64,000 nt of DNA. It comes from Pseudomonas sp. CC120222-01a (GTDB taxonomy: Bacteria > Pseudomonadota > Gammaproteobacteria > Pseudomonadales > Pseudomonadaceae). Each line of letters begins with the position of its first letter. Within the stretch, counting starts at the first letter, position 1. The stretch lies in the NCBI RefSeq assembly GCF_003097235.1, contig NZ_QEQQ01000026.1, positions 1-64,000 on the forward strand. Reading direction: 5' to 3'. Under the pieces are notes generated by a model, which made no database searches, had not been told where the DNA came from, and saw only the letters and a list, made by a program, of their open reading frames with translations. Below are positions 57,657-64,000 of the stretch, piece by piece. A program made the translations under genes and the position numbers.

Positions 57657-58541
57657 ATGCATTTCGACCTGATCGACCTCCGGCTTTTCCAGCACACCGC
57701 CGAGTGCGGCAACATCACCGCCGGCGCCCGCCGCAGCCATCTTTCGCTGCCAGCGACCAGCGCACGTATCCGCGCCATGGAGGCGTCACTGGGAACGCCG
57801 TTGCTTGAGCGCAACCGTCGTGGCGTGCAGCCGACACCGGCCGGCCAAGCGCTGTTGCAACATGCGCGGTTGATCGGCCAGCAGGTCGAGCGCCTGCAGT
57901 TCGACCTGGCCCACTATGCACGCGGCCAGCAAGGCCAGGTGCGGCTGTTGTGCAACACGGCGGCGCTGACCGAGTACCTGCCGGAGCTGCTGGCCAGCTA
58001 CCTTGCCGACAACCCCGGGATCAGCATCGATGTGCAGGAGCTGCCGAGCCTGCGCATCGTGCAATCGATCACCCAGGGCATGGCTGACCTGGGCATCATT
58101 TCCACCGCCGCACCCAGCGCGCATCTGCAGACCCTGCCCTTTCGCGATGACCCGCTGGTGCTGGTGACACCACTGGATCATCCCCTCGCCTCAGAACCCG
58201 CCCCGAGCTTTGTCGACTGCCTTGCCCATGGCCACGTCGGGCTGGGGGTGAACAGTGCCCTGGCGTTGTATCTGGAGGAACAGGCCCTGCGCGAAGGCCA
58301 CCGCATGCAGGTACGCGTGCGGGCCGAAGGGTTTGACGGGGTGATTCGCATGGTCGCCGGTGGTGCGGGCATCGGCGTGGTGCCGCTGGCATCGGTACAG
58401 CGCTGGAAGGGCGTGCTGCCGATGCATTGGGTGGCACTGCGGGAAGACTGGGCCAACCGGCGGCTGCTGTTGTGTGCGCGGGATTTTGCCGGGTTACCGG
58501 GCTATGCGGCGGGGTTGGTTGAGCGACTGATGCAAGCGTGA
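57657..58541 (+). CDS. LysR-family regulator adjoining a TauE/SafE exporter
   Basis: A 294-residue LysR protein: helix-turn-helix at residues 3-60 (LIDLRLFQHTAECGNITAGA, HLSLPATSARIRAMEASLGT), effector domain from residue 90 (GQVRLLCNTAALTEYLPELL). It uses ATG 57657 after GGACAGAGGCAG. Divergent from the exporter gene (78 bp between starts), the usual LysR-target layout. Effector unknown. Confidence 0.85.
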   Translation: MHFDLIDLRLFQHTAECGNITAGARRSHLSLPATSARIRAMEASLGTPLLERNRRGVQPTPAGQALLQHARLIGQQVERLQFDLAHYARGQQGQVRLLCNTAALTEYLPELLASYLADNPGISIDVQELPSLRIVQSITQGMADLGIISTAAPSAHLQTLPFRDDPLVLVTPLDHPLASEPAPSFVDCLAHGHVGLGVNSALALYLEEQALREGHRMQVRVRAEGFDGVIRMVAGGAGIGVVPLASVQRWKGVLPMHWVALREDWANRRLLLCARDFAGLPGYAAGLVERLMQA

Positions 58542-58635
58542 ACGCCCAACGTCGCCTGAGCTGACGTATTTGCGGCGGTTCGGCGCCCCGATTCACCCGC
58601 TTCCAAACTGATGGATTGCAAAGCCGACTCGTTGT

Positions 58636-59043
58636 TCAGTGCGCGAGCGCCAGCTCTCGCAGTGCAGCTGAGGCGAGAAATCCGGAACGGGAGGCATACC
58701 GATGATCACGCTTCACTTTTTCGTCGATCCGCTGCAGCAAGTTTTCCGGAAGTGTTGCATTGAACCGCACGGCCTTCCCCAGATAGGGCGTTACATCGAA
58801 ATCAACGACAGCCCAGACCCCACCGGCAAAATCGGGATTCGCCACATGGACATCGACTTCCTGTGCTTGCGGTAGAGCCTCGTTATCGGCAACCAGGCCC
58901 TCAAAATGAAGCGCCAGCGCCTCCTGAACGTTCTCTAGCGCCTGGGCGACAGTCAACCCGGCAGAGAAGCAGCCGGGCACATCGGGAATGGTCACGCCGT
59001 AATCCGAATCGGCGTCCTTGTGTAATACGACCGGAAATTTCAT
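58636..59043 (-). CDS. hicB: HicB antitoxin
   Basis: A 135-residue type II antitoxin. The N-terminal half is the degenerate RNase-H-like HicB fold (YGVTIPDVPGCFSAGLTVAQ, ALENVQEALALHFEGLVADN) and the C-terminal half looks like a ribbon-helix-helix DNA-binding region (AVRFNATLPENLLQRIDEKV). It should neutralise HicA and repress the operon. Starts 4 nt inside the end of hicA (59040-59043). Confidence 0.95.
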   Translation of the reverse strand: MKFPVVLHKDADSDYGVTIPDVPGCFSAGLTVAQALENVQEALALHFEGLVADNEALPQAQEVDVHVANPDFAGGVWAVVDFDVTPYLGKAVRFNATLPENLLQRIDEKVKRDHRYASRSGFLASAALRELALAH

Positions 59044-59267
59044 TGCGCGCCTCCACTGATGTTCGCGCTGACGAAGCCACTGGACGGCTTCAAGCCAGCT
59101 TGTTTCAAGATGCTGTGTACGGTGCCTTTAGGCAGATCGCTCTTGGGATGAGGAACTGTCACCCTCCCTTTCTTGAACGGATGCCTGAACTGGTGATGGC
59201 TGCCCTTCACCTCGACTTCATACCACCCATCCGCCTCAATGAGCTGGATCACTTCACGACTGCGCAT
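59040..59267 (-). CDS. hicA: HicA toxin
   Basis: A 75-residue mRNA interferase with double-stranded RNA-binding fold. The catalytic histidine is H24 in VKGSHHQFRHP, and the family pattern MRSREVIQLIEADGWYEVEV ... VTVPHPKSDLPKGTVHSILK is complete. Toxin precedes antitoxin, the standard hicAB order. ATG 59267 follows GGAAGGGTGA. The palindrome at 59290-59304 is the probable operator. Confidence 0.95.
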   Translation of the reverse strand: MRSREVIQLIEADGWYEVEVKGSHHQFRHPFKKGRVTVPHPKSDLPKGTVHSILKQAGLKPSSGFVSANISGGAQ

Positions 59268-59289
59268 TCACCCTTCCTTCGGCAGTCGA

Positions 59290-59304
59290 TGTGTATGATA
59301 CACA
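59290..59304. promoter_or_regulatory. HicB operator
   Basis: TGTGTATGATACACA, perfect 15-bp palindrome 23 bp upstream of hicA; a second related half-site, GTACACACTATGCACAC, follows at about 59331-59347. Confidence 0.75.
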
Positions 59305-59424
59305 CCGAATTGACCAAAACGAAGCGCAGTACACACTATGCACACGTCAGGCGACCAGCGGATGGTTCAGTTCACCCAGTAGGCTTCAACTTATAGCTCT
59401 GTAGGAAACCTGCATTCCTCCCGT

Positions 59425-59441
59425 ATACCCCCAGGGGGTAT
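59425..59441. promoter_or_regulatory. CsoR-type palindrome at the 3' end of dmeR
   Basis: ATACCCCCAGGGGGTAT is a perfect 17-bp palindrome with the G-tract architecture of CsoR/RcnR-family operators. It abuts the dmeR stop codon and lies about 160 bp upstream of hicA. Confidence 0.5.
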
Positions 59442-59716
59442 CACTTCAGATAAGACCGCAACAACGCCGCCACCTTGTCCGCCTCTTCCTGCCGCTCCTC
59501 GGCGCTCAGCCCTTCCGCGACCAGGTGTTCGCGGATGTGCCCTTCCATCACTTCGGTCATCAGCCCGTTCACCGCGCCGCGCACGGCGGCGATCTGCTGG
59601 AGGATCGCCAGGCAGTCCTTGTCTTGCTCCAGCGCGGTTTCCAGGGCAGCGGCCTGGCCTTTGATCTTGCGCACGCGGGTCAGCAGCTGCTTCTTGCTCT
59701 TGATCGTATGTGCCAT
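59441..59716 (-). CDS. dmeR: CsoR/RcnR-family metal-sensing repressor (DmeR-like)
   Basis: A 91-residue all-helical repressor with H3, C35, H60 and H64 at exactly the positions of the RcnR nickel/cobalt site (MAHTIKSKKQ, QDKDCLAIL, MEGHIREHL). DmeR in Rhizobium and Agrobacterium represses the DmeF efflux pump and is released by Ni or Co. Divergent from dmeF with 70 bp between starts, and an RcnR/DmeR-type operator between them. ATG 59716. Confidence 0.9.
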   Translation of the reverse strand: MAHTIKSKKQLLTRVRKIKGQAAALETALEQDKDCLAILQQIAAVRGAVNGLMTEVMEGHIREHLVAEGLSAEERQEEADKVAALLRSYLK

Positions 59717-59735
59717 TCGCTTTCACACCATGCTA

Positions 59736-59757
59736 GGTATACTGGGGTATAGTATAT
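59736..59757. promoter_or_regulatory. DmeR operator
   Basis: Contains TACT-GGGGTAT-AGTA with flanking inverted TATACT / AGTATA; same TACT-N7-AGTA spacing as RcnR sites (TACT-G6-N-AGTA). Located between dmeR and dmeF. Confidence 0.8.
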
Positions 59758-59786
59758 TTCTCGACATTCCGGGAGCATGATAAACC

Positions 59787-60725
59787 ATGGCGACACAAAC
59801 CTCAGGCCGCTGGCAGCACAGTCACCAGTTCCACACCAGTAACCTTGGCGCCGAGCGCAAGACACGCCTGGCCGTGTGGCTGACGGCGATCATGATGGTG
59901 GCGGAAATCGCCGGTGGCTGGTTCTTCAACTCCATGGCCCTGCTCGCCGACGGCTGGCACATGAGCTCGCACGCCCTGGCGCTGGGGCTGTCGCTGCTGG
60001 CCTACGCTGCCGCACGCCGTTATGCCAAGGACCAGCGCTTCGCCTTCGGCACCTGGAAGATCGAGATCCTCGGCGGCTACTCCAGCGCCCTGCTGCTGCT
60101 CGGTGTGGCCGGGCTGATGGCCTTCCAGTCGGCCGAGCGCCTGCTGACGCCGGGGCCGATCCACTATGACGAGGCGATCTTCATTGCGATGATCGGCCTG
60201 GCCGTGAACCTGATCTGTGCCTGGCTGCTGCGCGACGATCACGATCATCACCACCATGGTCATGGCCATGACCATCATCACGACCACGGCCATCATCACC
60301 ACGACCTGAACCTGCGCTCGGCCTACCTGCATGTGATTGCCGACGCCGCCACGTCGGTGCTGGCGATCGTCGCCCTGCTGGCCGGCAAGTTCTGGGGCGC
60401 CAGCTGGCTTGACCCGGTGATGGGCCTGGTCGGGGCTGTGCTGGTGGCGCTCTGGGCCCGTGGCCTGCTGCGCGATACTGGTCGCGTCTTGCTGGATGCC
60501 GAGATGGATGCGCCAGTGGTCGAGGAGATTCGCGAGGTTGTCGCCGAACTGCCGGTACCCGCCACCATCACCGACCTGCACGTGTGGCGCGTAGGCAAGG
60601 ACCAATACGCCTGTATCCTCAGCCTGGCCACCCAGGCGGCATTGAGTGCCGACAGCGTGCGCCAGGCACTGGTTGTGCACGAGGAACTGGCCCATATCAC
60701 CGTCGAGGTCAACGCCCTGGCATAG
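59787..60725 (+). CDS. dmeF: DmeF-like Co/Ni cation diffusion facilitator
   Basis: A 312-residue CDF exporter with six membrane helices. Metal-site motifs are LLADGWHMSSHAL (H...D/H pattern) and HVIADAATSV, and between helices 4 and 5 there is a histidine-rich loop (DDHDHHHHGHGHDHHHDHGH). The N terminus also has SHQFHTSNLG. The extended His loop and DmeR partner indicate Co2+/Ni2+ efflux. ATG 59787 (MATQTSGRWQHSH) follows GGGAGCATGATAAACC. Confidence 0.92.
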   Translation: MATQTSGRWQHSHQFHTSNLGAERKTRLAVWLTAIMMVAEIAGGWFFNSMALLADGWHMSSHALALGLSLLAYAAARRYAKDQRFAFGTWKIEILGGYSSALLLLGVAGLMAFQSAERLLTPGPIHYDEAIFIAMIGLAVNLICAWLLRDDHDHHHHGHGHDHHHDHGHHHHDLNLRSAYLHVIADAATSVLAIVALLAGKFWGASWLDPVMGLVGAVLVALWARGLLRDTGRVLLDAEMDAPVVEEIREVVAELPVPATITDLHVWRVGKDQYACILSLATQAALSADSVRQALVVHEELAHITVEVNALA

Positions 60726-60821
60726 CGCGGGCAGGCAGCTGGACGTCGAGCCCAGGCAACTGCGGCTCGGCCATAGGCCCTATGGTGACGAGTCATTCAG
60801 CCAGTCACCAGGAGTTGTGCC

Positions 60822-61166
60822 ATGTCCGATTTCATCACCGTCCTGCGCGAAACCTGCCCGACGCCGGTCGTGGACGCCACCAAGTGGAAGCGCATCGGCG
60901 GCGATCCGCACACCGTCAACCTCAACGCCTACCTGTCGGCCGACGGCAGCAAGATCATGGGCACCTGGATCTGCACCCCGGGCAAGTTCGAGGTCAACTA
61001 CGAGAAGTGGGAGTTCTGCCACTTCCTCGATGGCTACTGCATCATCACCCCGGAAGGCGAAGAGCCGAAGCACCTGAAAGCGGGTGATGTGTTCGTGATC
61101 GAACCGGGGATGAAAGGCACCTGGGAAGTGGTCGAGACCGTGCGCAAGTACTTCGTCTTCGCCTGA
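60822..61166 (+). CDS. Cupin-domain protein (DUF861 type)
   Basis: A 114-residue single cupin. Strand motifs are GTWICTPGKFEVNYEKWEFC and HFLDGYCIITPEGEEPKHLK, then GDVFVIEPGMKGTWEVVE. The family includes small cupins of unknown function related to (S)-ureidoglycine-type proteins; metal ligands (H/E) are sparse here, so an enzymatic role is uncertain. ATG 60822 follows CAGGAGTTGTGC. It is downstream of dmeF with 96 bp between. Confidence 0.8.
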   Translation: MSDFITVLRETCPTPVVDATKWKRIGGDPHTVNLNAYLSADGSKIMGTWICTPGKFEVNYEKWEFCHFLDGYCIITPEGEEPKHLKAGDVFVIEPGMKGTWEVVETVRKYFVFA

Positions 61167-61186
61167 TTTATTGCCAGCGCGATGTA

Positions 61187-61221
61187 GGCCCTGTGGAAAA
61201 CGCGAAACTTCCTACAGGGCC
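61187..61221. terminator. Hairpin after the cupin gene
   Basis: GGCCCTGTGGAA / TTCCTACAGGGCC with one bulge; acts plausibly as terminator, though no T run follows. The rest of 61222-61459 shows no gene; it holds the hcp promoter and the strong ribosome-binding site AAGGAGAG at 61447-61454. Confidence 0.55.
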
Positions 61222-61459
61222 ATCACTATGTTGAACAGCGGTATCAAAAATAGCTAAACAGATGTAAAACCAATGAACTTCGGCAACATCTTCTAACATT
61301 TACCCTCAGCTTGAATCCCCCTGCTTGTAGTCCTTTTCTGAATTGCTCCACACCGCCCCATAGCGTATTGCCCTCGCACTCTCCCAGACCTAGCCTGCAC
61401 GGGTCGCCCGATTCGCCGGGCAGCATTGCCCATCCAAAACAATGTCAAGGAGAGTAATC

Positions 61460-61948
61460 ATGGCATTCGACGCCTACATTCAGATCGACAGTATTCCAGG
61501 CGAAGCACTGGACGAGAAATACAGCAAATGGATTGAAGTGCTGGGCTATGACTTTGGCGTCAGCCAAAGTGCATCTGCCACTGCCAGTTCCGCGGGTGGC
61601 GCTACATCGGGCAGGACTTCTGTCACCAACTTCACTTTCACCAAATACCTCGACAACGCCAGTTGCAAACTGATGGAAGCCAGTTGCACAGGCCTGCACC
61701 TGAAAGAGGTGAATCTCGCCCTCTGCCGCGCTGGCGGCGACAAGCTCAGATACTTCGAAATCATCCTCGAAGAGGTGATCATCGCCGAATATTCGCAGGC
61801 CGTGGACTCCGGAGTGCCACTAGAAGTGGTTCAGCTCAATTACGGGCGGATCAAGACCACCTACACCCAGCAGCGCCGCCACGATGGCAGTGGCGGCGGC
61901 AATATCGCTGGAGGCTGGGACCGCATCGGCAACAAAAAATACGCGTGA
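61460..61948 (+). CDS. hcp: Hcp-family type VI secretion tube protein/effector carrier
   Basis: A 162-residue Hcp protein: MAFDAYIQIDSIPGEALDEK, a loop rich in A, S and G (SQSASATASSAGGATSGRTS), FTFTKYLDNASCKLMEASCT, YFEIILEEVIIAEYSQAVDS and the terminal GGGNIAGGWD-type tail. Hcp hexamers form the inner tube of the T6SS and carry small effectors in the lumen. There is no T6SS structural cluster here, so it is an orphan Hcp. ATG 61460 (strong AAGGAGAG upstream). The next gene starts 10 nt later, an effector position. Confidence 0.93.
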   Translation: MAFDAYIQIDSIPGEALDEKYSKWIEVLGYDFGVSQSASATASSAGGATSGRTSVTNFTFTKYLDNASCKLMEASCTGLHLKEVNLALCRAGGDKLRYFEIILEEVIIAEYSQAVDSGVPLEVVQLNYGRIKTTYTQQRRHDGSGGGNIAGGWDRIGNKKYA

Positions 61949-61958
61949 GGGTGCTGCC

Positions 61959-62936
61959 ATGTCTGAAGCCCGCGCGTACCTCAATCTCAAGCTGCAAAAC
62001 TATCACAGGCTGAAATCCGATCTGGTGCTGAGCGGTCATGCCCTGGAGAAGTTTGACGTGCTGAATTCACACATCGCCAATACCGTGGTCCGTAGCGGCG
62101 AACTTATCATCATCGGCGACCCCACCACGGCCTCCTGCACCAGGCAGGAAGCCTGGATGATGAGGCAGGCCGCGATTGTGCATATGGGGTTGATGCGCAA
62201 CGGCCAGGGTGTGGATAACTTTTTCCTAGATAATTTCGAGACGTTGAAGAGCCTCATTGCGCATGTCTCCATGGGTGCTGGCGTGGTCAGTGAAGGGTGG
62301 AGCAAGCACCTGAAAGCTATCGAGGCCACCTTGATGGATATCGAGAAGCTGCACCAACAGCATCTCGGGTCAGGGACCATGGCGGCTCGTGATCAGTTCT
62401 ATGCCAAGCGTTCGGCGTTGTTTAGGAGACTGGATGAACAATTAGAAAAGCTGGCCGCTTACGGTTCAGGGCTAAAGAACAAAGGTTCGATCAAAAGGAC
62501 GTTAGGGATATCCACAAAGAGTTATTTGCATACAGGCGAGATTGCTGGATATGCCAATAAAGTCTCAGGCGTGGCGACGGCTGCTAATTTGATCAAGAAA
62601 GGAACGTACGTGGGGATTGCGTTAGACGTCGCTGCTACGGGCCTGGAGATACATAAAGCCTGTACACTCGGACGCGAGGAGGAATGTAGAAAGGCACAGT
62701 ATGTTGAGATTAGCTCTTTAACCTTCGGCATAGGAGGTACAACCGTTGGGGCTATCGTTGGCAAACGTATTTTAGGTGCGGCTTGCGGCGTGATTTTTGG
62801 CGTAGCAACTAGGGGAGCCGGAGGCCTCGCTTGCGGGATTTTCGGCGGTACAGCAGGGGGAATGGCAGGCGGCAAGCTGGGAAATGAAGTAGGAGCTGAA
62901 ATTGGAGAAGTTCTATACGAGACGGTAACAAAATGA
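61959..62936 (+). CDS. Putative T6SS pore-forming effector with glycine-zipper tail
   Basis: A 325-residue protein with no family I recognise. Residues 1-200 are helical and soluble (LNLKLQNYHRLKSDLVLSGH, ARDQFYAKRSALFRRLDEQL). Residues about 215-320 carry hydrophobic segments (YVGIALDVAATGLEIH; FGIGGTTVGAIVGKRILGAA; GVIFGVATRGAGGLACGIFG; GGTAGGMAGGKLGNEVGAEI) with repeated G-x3-G motifs, and a C-x9-C pair (KACTLGREEECRK). Glycine zippers are typical of pore-forming or membrane-inserting toxins. It directly follows hcp and overlaps a small membrane protein gene. GC content falls across its second half. Effector role is inferred from position and topology. Confidence 0.55.
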   Translation: MSEARAYLNLKLQNYHRLKSDLVLSGHALEKFDVLNSHIANTVVRSGELIIIGDPTTASCTRQEAWMMRQAAIVHMGLMRNGQGVDNFFLDNFETLKSLIAHVSMGAGVVSEGWSKHLKAIEATLMDIEKLHQQHLGSGTMAARDQFYAKRSALFRRLDEQLEKLAAYGSGLKNKGSIKRTLGISTKSYLHTGEIAGYANKVSGVATAANLIKKGTYVGIALDVAATGLEIHKACTLGREEECRKAQYVEISSLTFGIGGTTVGAIVGKRILGAACGVIFGVATRGAGGLACGIFGGTAGGMAGGKLGNEVGAEIGEVLYETVTK

Positions 62937-63325
62937 CAATTATCCACGTGGCCTTTTTAGTGCACGGCCTAATCTTCATAACATTGACTTTTTCAACCCT
63001 GACAATAACGATCTATATTGCCCACCGCAAAATCGATCACATTGAAAGTTTCTTATCAAACTGTGATATGGTAACGGGTGAAAAAGAGTTATGGCAACAT
63101 GCTGGACTGATGGGAAAAATCATACGACTGACCAATATTTCATTTATCCTCCTCACCCCCAAGATTTACACAAAAAGAAAACTAATCGATATCGACGAAA
63201 TCAATAAGCTACCTTCGAAAATCAAGACCCCCCTCATCGCTATAGGCGTTGGATTCACGACATCATTTATTGCACTTTTAGGACTAGGTGTTTTCATGCA
63301 TTACTTACCCCCCTTACCTAAATAA
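62933..63325 (+). CDS. Two-helix membrane protein, putative immunity protein
   Basis: A 130-residue protein with an N-terminal membrane helix (VAFLVHGLIFITLTFSTLTI), a charged cytoplasmic or periplasmic middle (HRKIDHIESFLSNCDMVTGE, KRKLIDIDEINKLPSKIKTP) and a C-terminal helix (LIAIGVGFTTSFIALLGLGV). No family recognised. It overlaps the upstream gene by 4 nt (ATGA), the layout typical of effector-immunity pairs, and inner-membrane immunity proteins usually protect against pore formers. Base composition is clearly more AT-rich than the flanks, suggesting horizontal acquisition of the pair. Confidence 0.55.
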   Translation: MTIIHVAFLVHGLIFITLTFSTLTITIYIAHRKIDHIESFLSNCDMVTGEKELWQHAGLMGKIIRLTNISFILLTPKIYTKRKLIDIDEINKLPSKIKTPLIAIGVGFTTSFIALLGLGVFMHYLPPLPK

Positions 63326-63417
63326 TTCCCAAAAAAACACCGCAGTACGGGCCCCCTCCCCTCTGGTGCGCAGTTACAGAGGGAAGGCCGCCCGCCCCGC
63401 GATGAAGTCCTCGCTCG

Positions 63418-64000
63418 TCAATCCTTCTTGCGGTACCCCTCGACGATCGCCGAAAAGTCCTTGCCGCCTTCACCGCGCAGGCTCATCGCCTGGTAAAGCT
63501 GCTGGGCCACAGCACCGAGGATCACCGGCTGGTGTGCCTGGCGCGCAGCCTCGGTGGCCAGCCCCAGGTCCTTGAGCATCAGTTCGGCGCCAAACCCACC
63601 GGTATACCCACGCGAGGCAGGTGCAGTCTCGATAATGCCCGGCCACGGGTTGTAGGTATCGGAGCTCCAGCAGCGTCCCGTCGAGCTGTTGATGATCCCT
63701 GCCAGCACCTTGGTGTCGATGCCCAGCGCATTACCCAGGGCCATGGCCTCGGACACGCCGATCATCGAGATGCCCAGCAGCAGGTTGTTGCAGATCTTGG
63801 CGATCTGCCCGGTACCCACTTCACCGCAGTGCACGATGTTGCGGCCCATCTGCTCCAGCACCGGCTTGAGCGTGGCGAACAGCTCGGTGCTGGCGCCGAC
63901 CATGAAGGTCAGCGTGCCCGCCGCCGCGCCGCCGGTACCGCCGGACACCGGCGCATCACCCATGTCCACACCCTTGGCCGCAGCGGCCTTGGACACATCA
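63418..64000 (-). CDS. mmsB: 3-hydroxyisobutyrate dehydrogenase (partial, 5' end outside window)
   Basis: The C-terminal 193-194 residues of a beta-hydroxyacid dehydrogenase. Visible are DAPVSGGTGGAAAGTLTFMV (substrate motif), the catalytic lysine in GTGQIAKICNNLL and the family C terminus ELMLKDLGLATEAARQAHQP. MmsB oxidises 3-hydroxyisobutyrate to methylmalonate semialdehyde in valine catabolism. The N-terminal NAD-binding domain lies beyond base 64000. Confidence 0.95.
   Translation of the reverse strand, partial: DVSKAAAAKGVDMGDAPVSGGTGGAAAGTLTFMVGASTELFATLKPVLEQMGRNIVHCGEVGTGQIAKICNNLLLGISMIGVSEAMALGNALGIDTKVLAGIINSSTGRCWSSDTYNPWPGIIETAPASRGYTGGFGAELMLKDLGLATEAARQAHQPVILGAVAQQLYQAMSLRGEGGKDFSAIVEGYRKKD

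Noticed and set aside
61222..61459. Sigma-54 promoter for hcp
   Set aside because: No GG-N10-GC pair of the TGGCAC-N5-TTGC type was found upstream.

Overview
The window is a high-GC, gene-dense chromosomal segment that looks like the Pseudomonas putida group. The evidence is protein-level resemblance to P. putida genes recalled from knowledge (hmgRA-fahA-maiA, a short LOV protein, FabV, McpS-type chemoreceptor, PpoR-type LuxR solo, pcaHG, cioAB), typical Pseudomonas REP hairpins ending in CTCCCACAG, and SOS, Anr and HmgR-type operators of Pseudomonas form. I saw no rRNA, tRNA, CRISPR array, prophage or insertion sequence. Most genes are core or conserved accessory; the clearest foreign segment is the AT-richer stretch at about 62.4-63.3 kb.

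Layout. 0-3.6 kb: HPF-like ribosome factor, DUF3509, PsiE, SOS-controlled YebG, a small membrane protein and a WYL regulator. 3.6-9.7 kb: leucine dehydrogenase-like gene, SirB1-like gene and the homogentisate operon hmgA-fahA-maiA facing its IclR regulator hmgR across a perfect 17-bp operator; together these finish tyrosine/phenylalanine breakdown to fumarate and acetoacetate. 9.9-14.1 kb: SDR, epoxide-hydrolase-like protein and a cidAB pair with divergent LysR. 14.1-18.9 kb: flavodoxin, short LOV photoreceptor, PilZ-like protein, a LitR/CarH-type MerR regulator and a folM operon, a plausible blue-light response locus. 19-22 kb: alpha/beta hydrolase, fabV, BIME, LysR. 22.4-26.5 kb: an agmatine/polyamine operon with two agmatine deiminase paralogues, one carrying a Tat signal. 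27-30.8 kb: thiolase, then an N-terminal MetE fragment facing a MetF-MetV fusion across tandem MetR-like sites.

30.7-36.5 kb: cstA-ybdD-yjiA (pyruvate/peptide uptake operon), PilZ protein, xanthine/urate permease. 36.5-41.5 kb: radA, mscL, fpr, LuxR solo, rlmG. 41.5-48.3 kb: cyanide-insensitive oxidase cioAB with an overlooked 51-residue accessory gene and an Anr box, MFS exporter, adenine/guanine permease-trmA. 48.4-54.8 kb: pcaHG with a PcaQ-type operator, YpfJ peptidase, McpS-type chemoreceptor, ggt. 54.8-58.5 kb: LysR, mdaB/ygiN quinone pair, TauE/SafE exporter, LysR. 58.6-61.2 kb: hicAB toxin-antitoxin, dmeR-dmeF metal efflux pair, cupin. 61.4-63.3 kb: an orphan Hcp, a glycine-zipper candidate pore-forming effector and an overlapping two-helix membrane protein that fits as its immunity partner; this is the best candidate for an undescribed system. 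The window ends inside mmsB.

All assignments come from reading the sequence; no database or alignment program was run.
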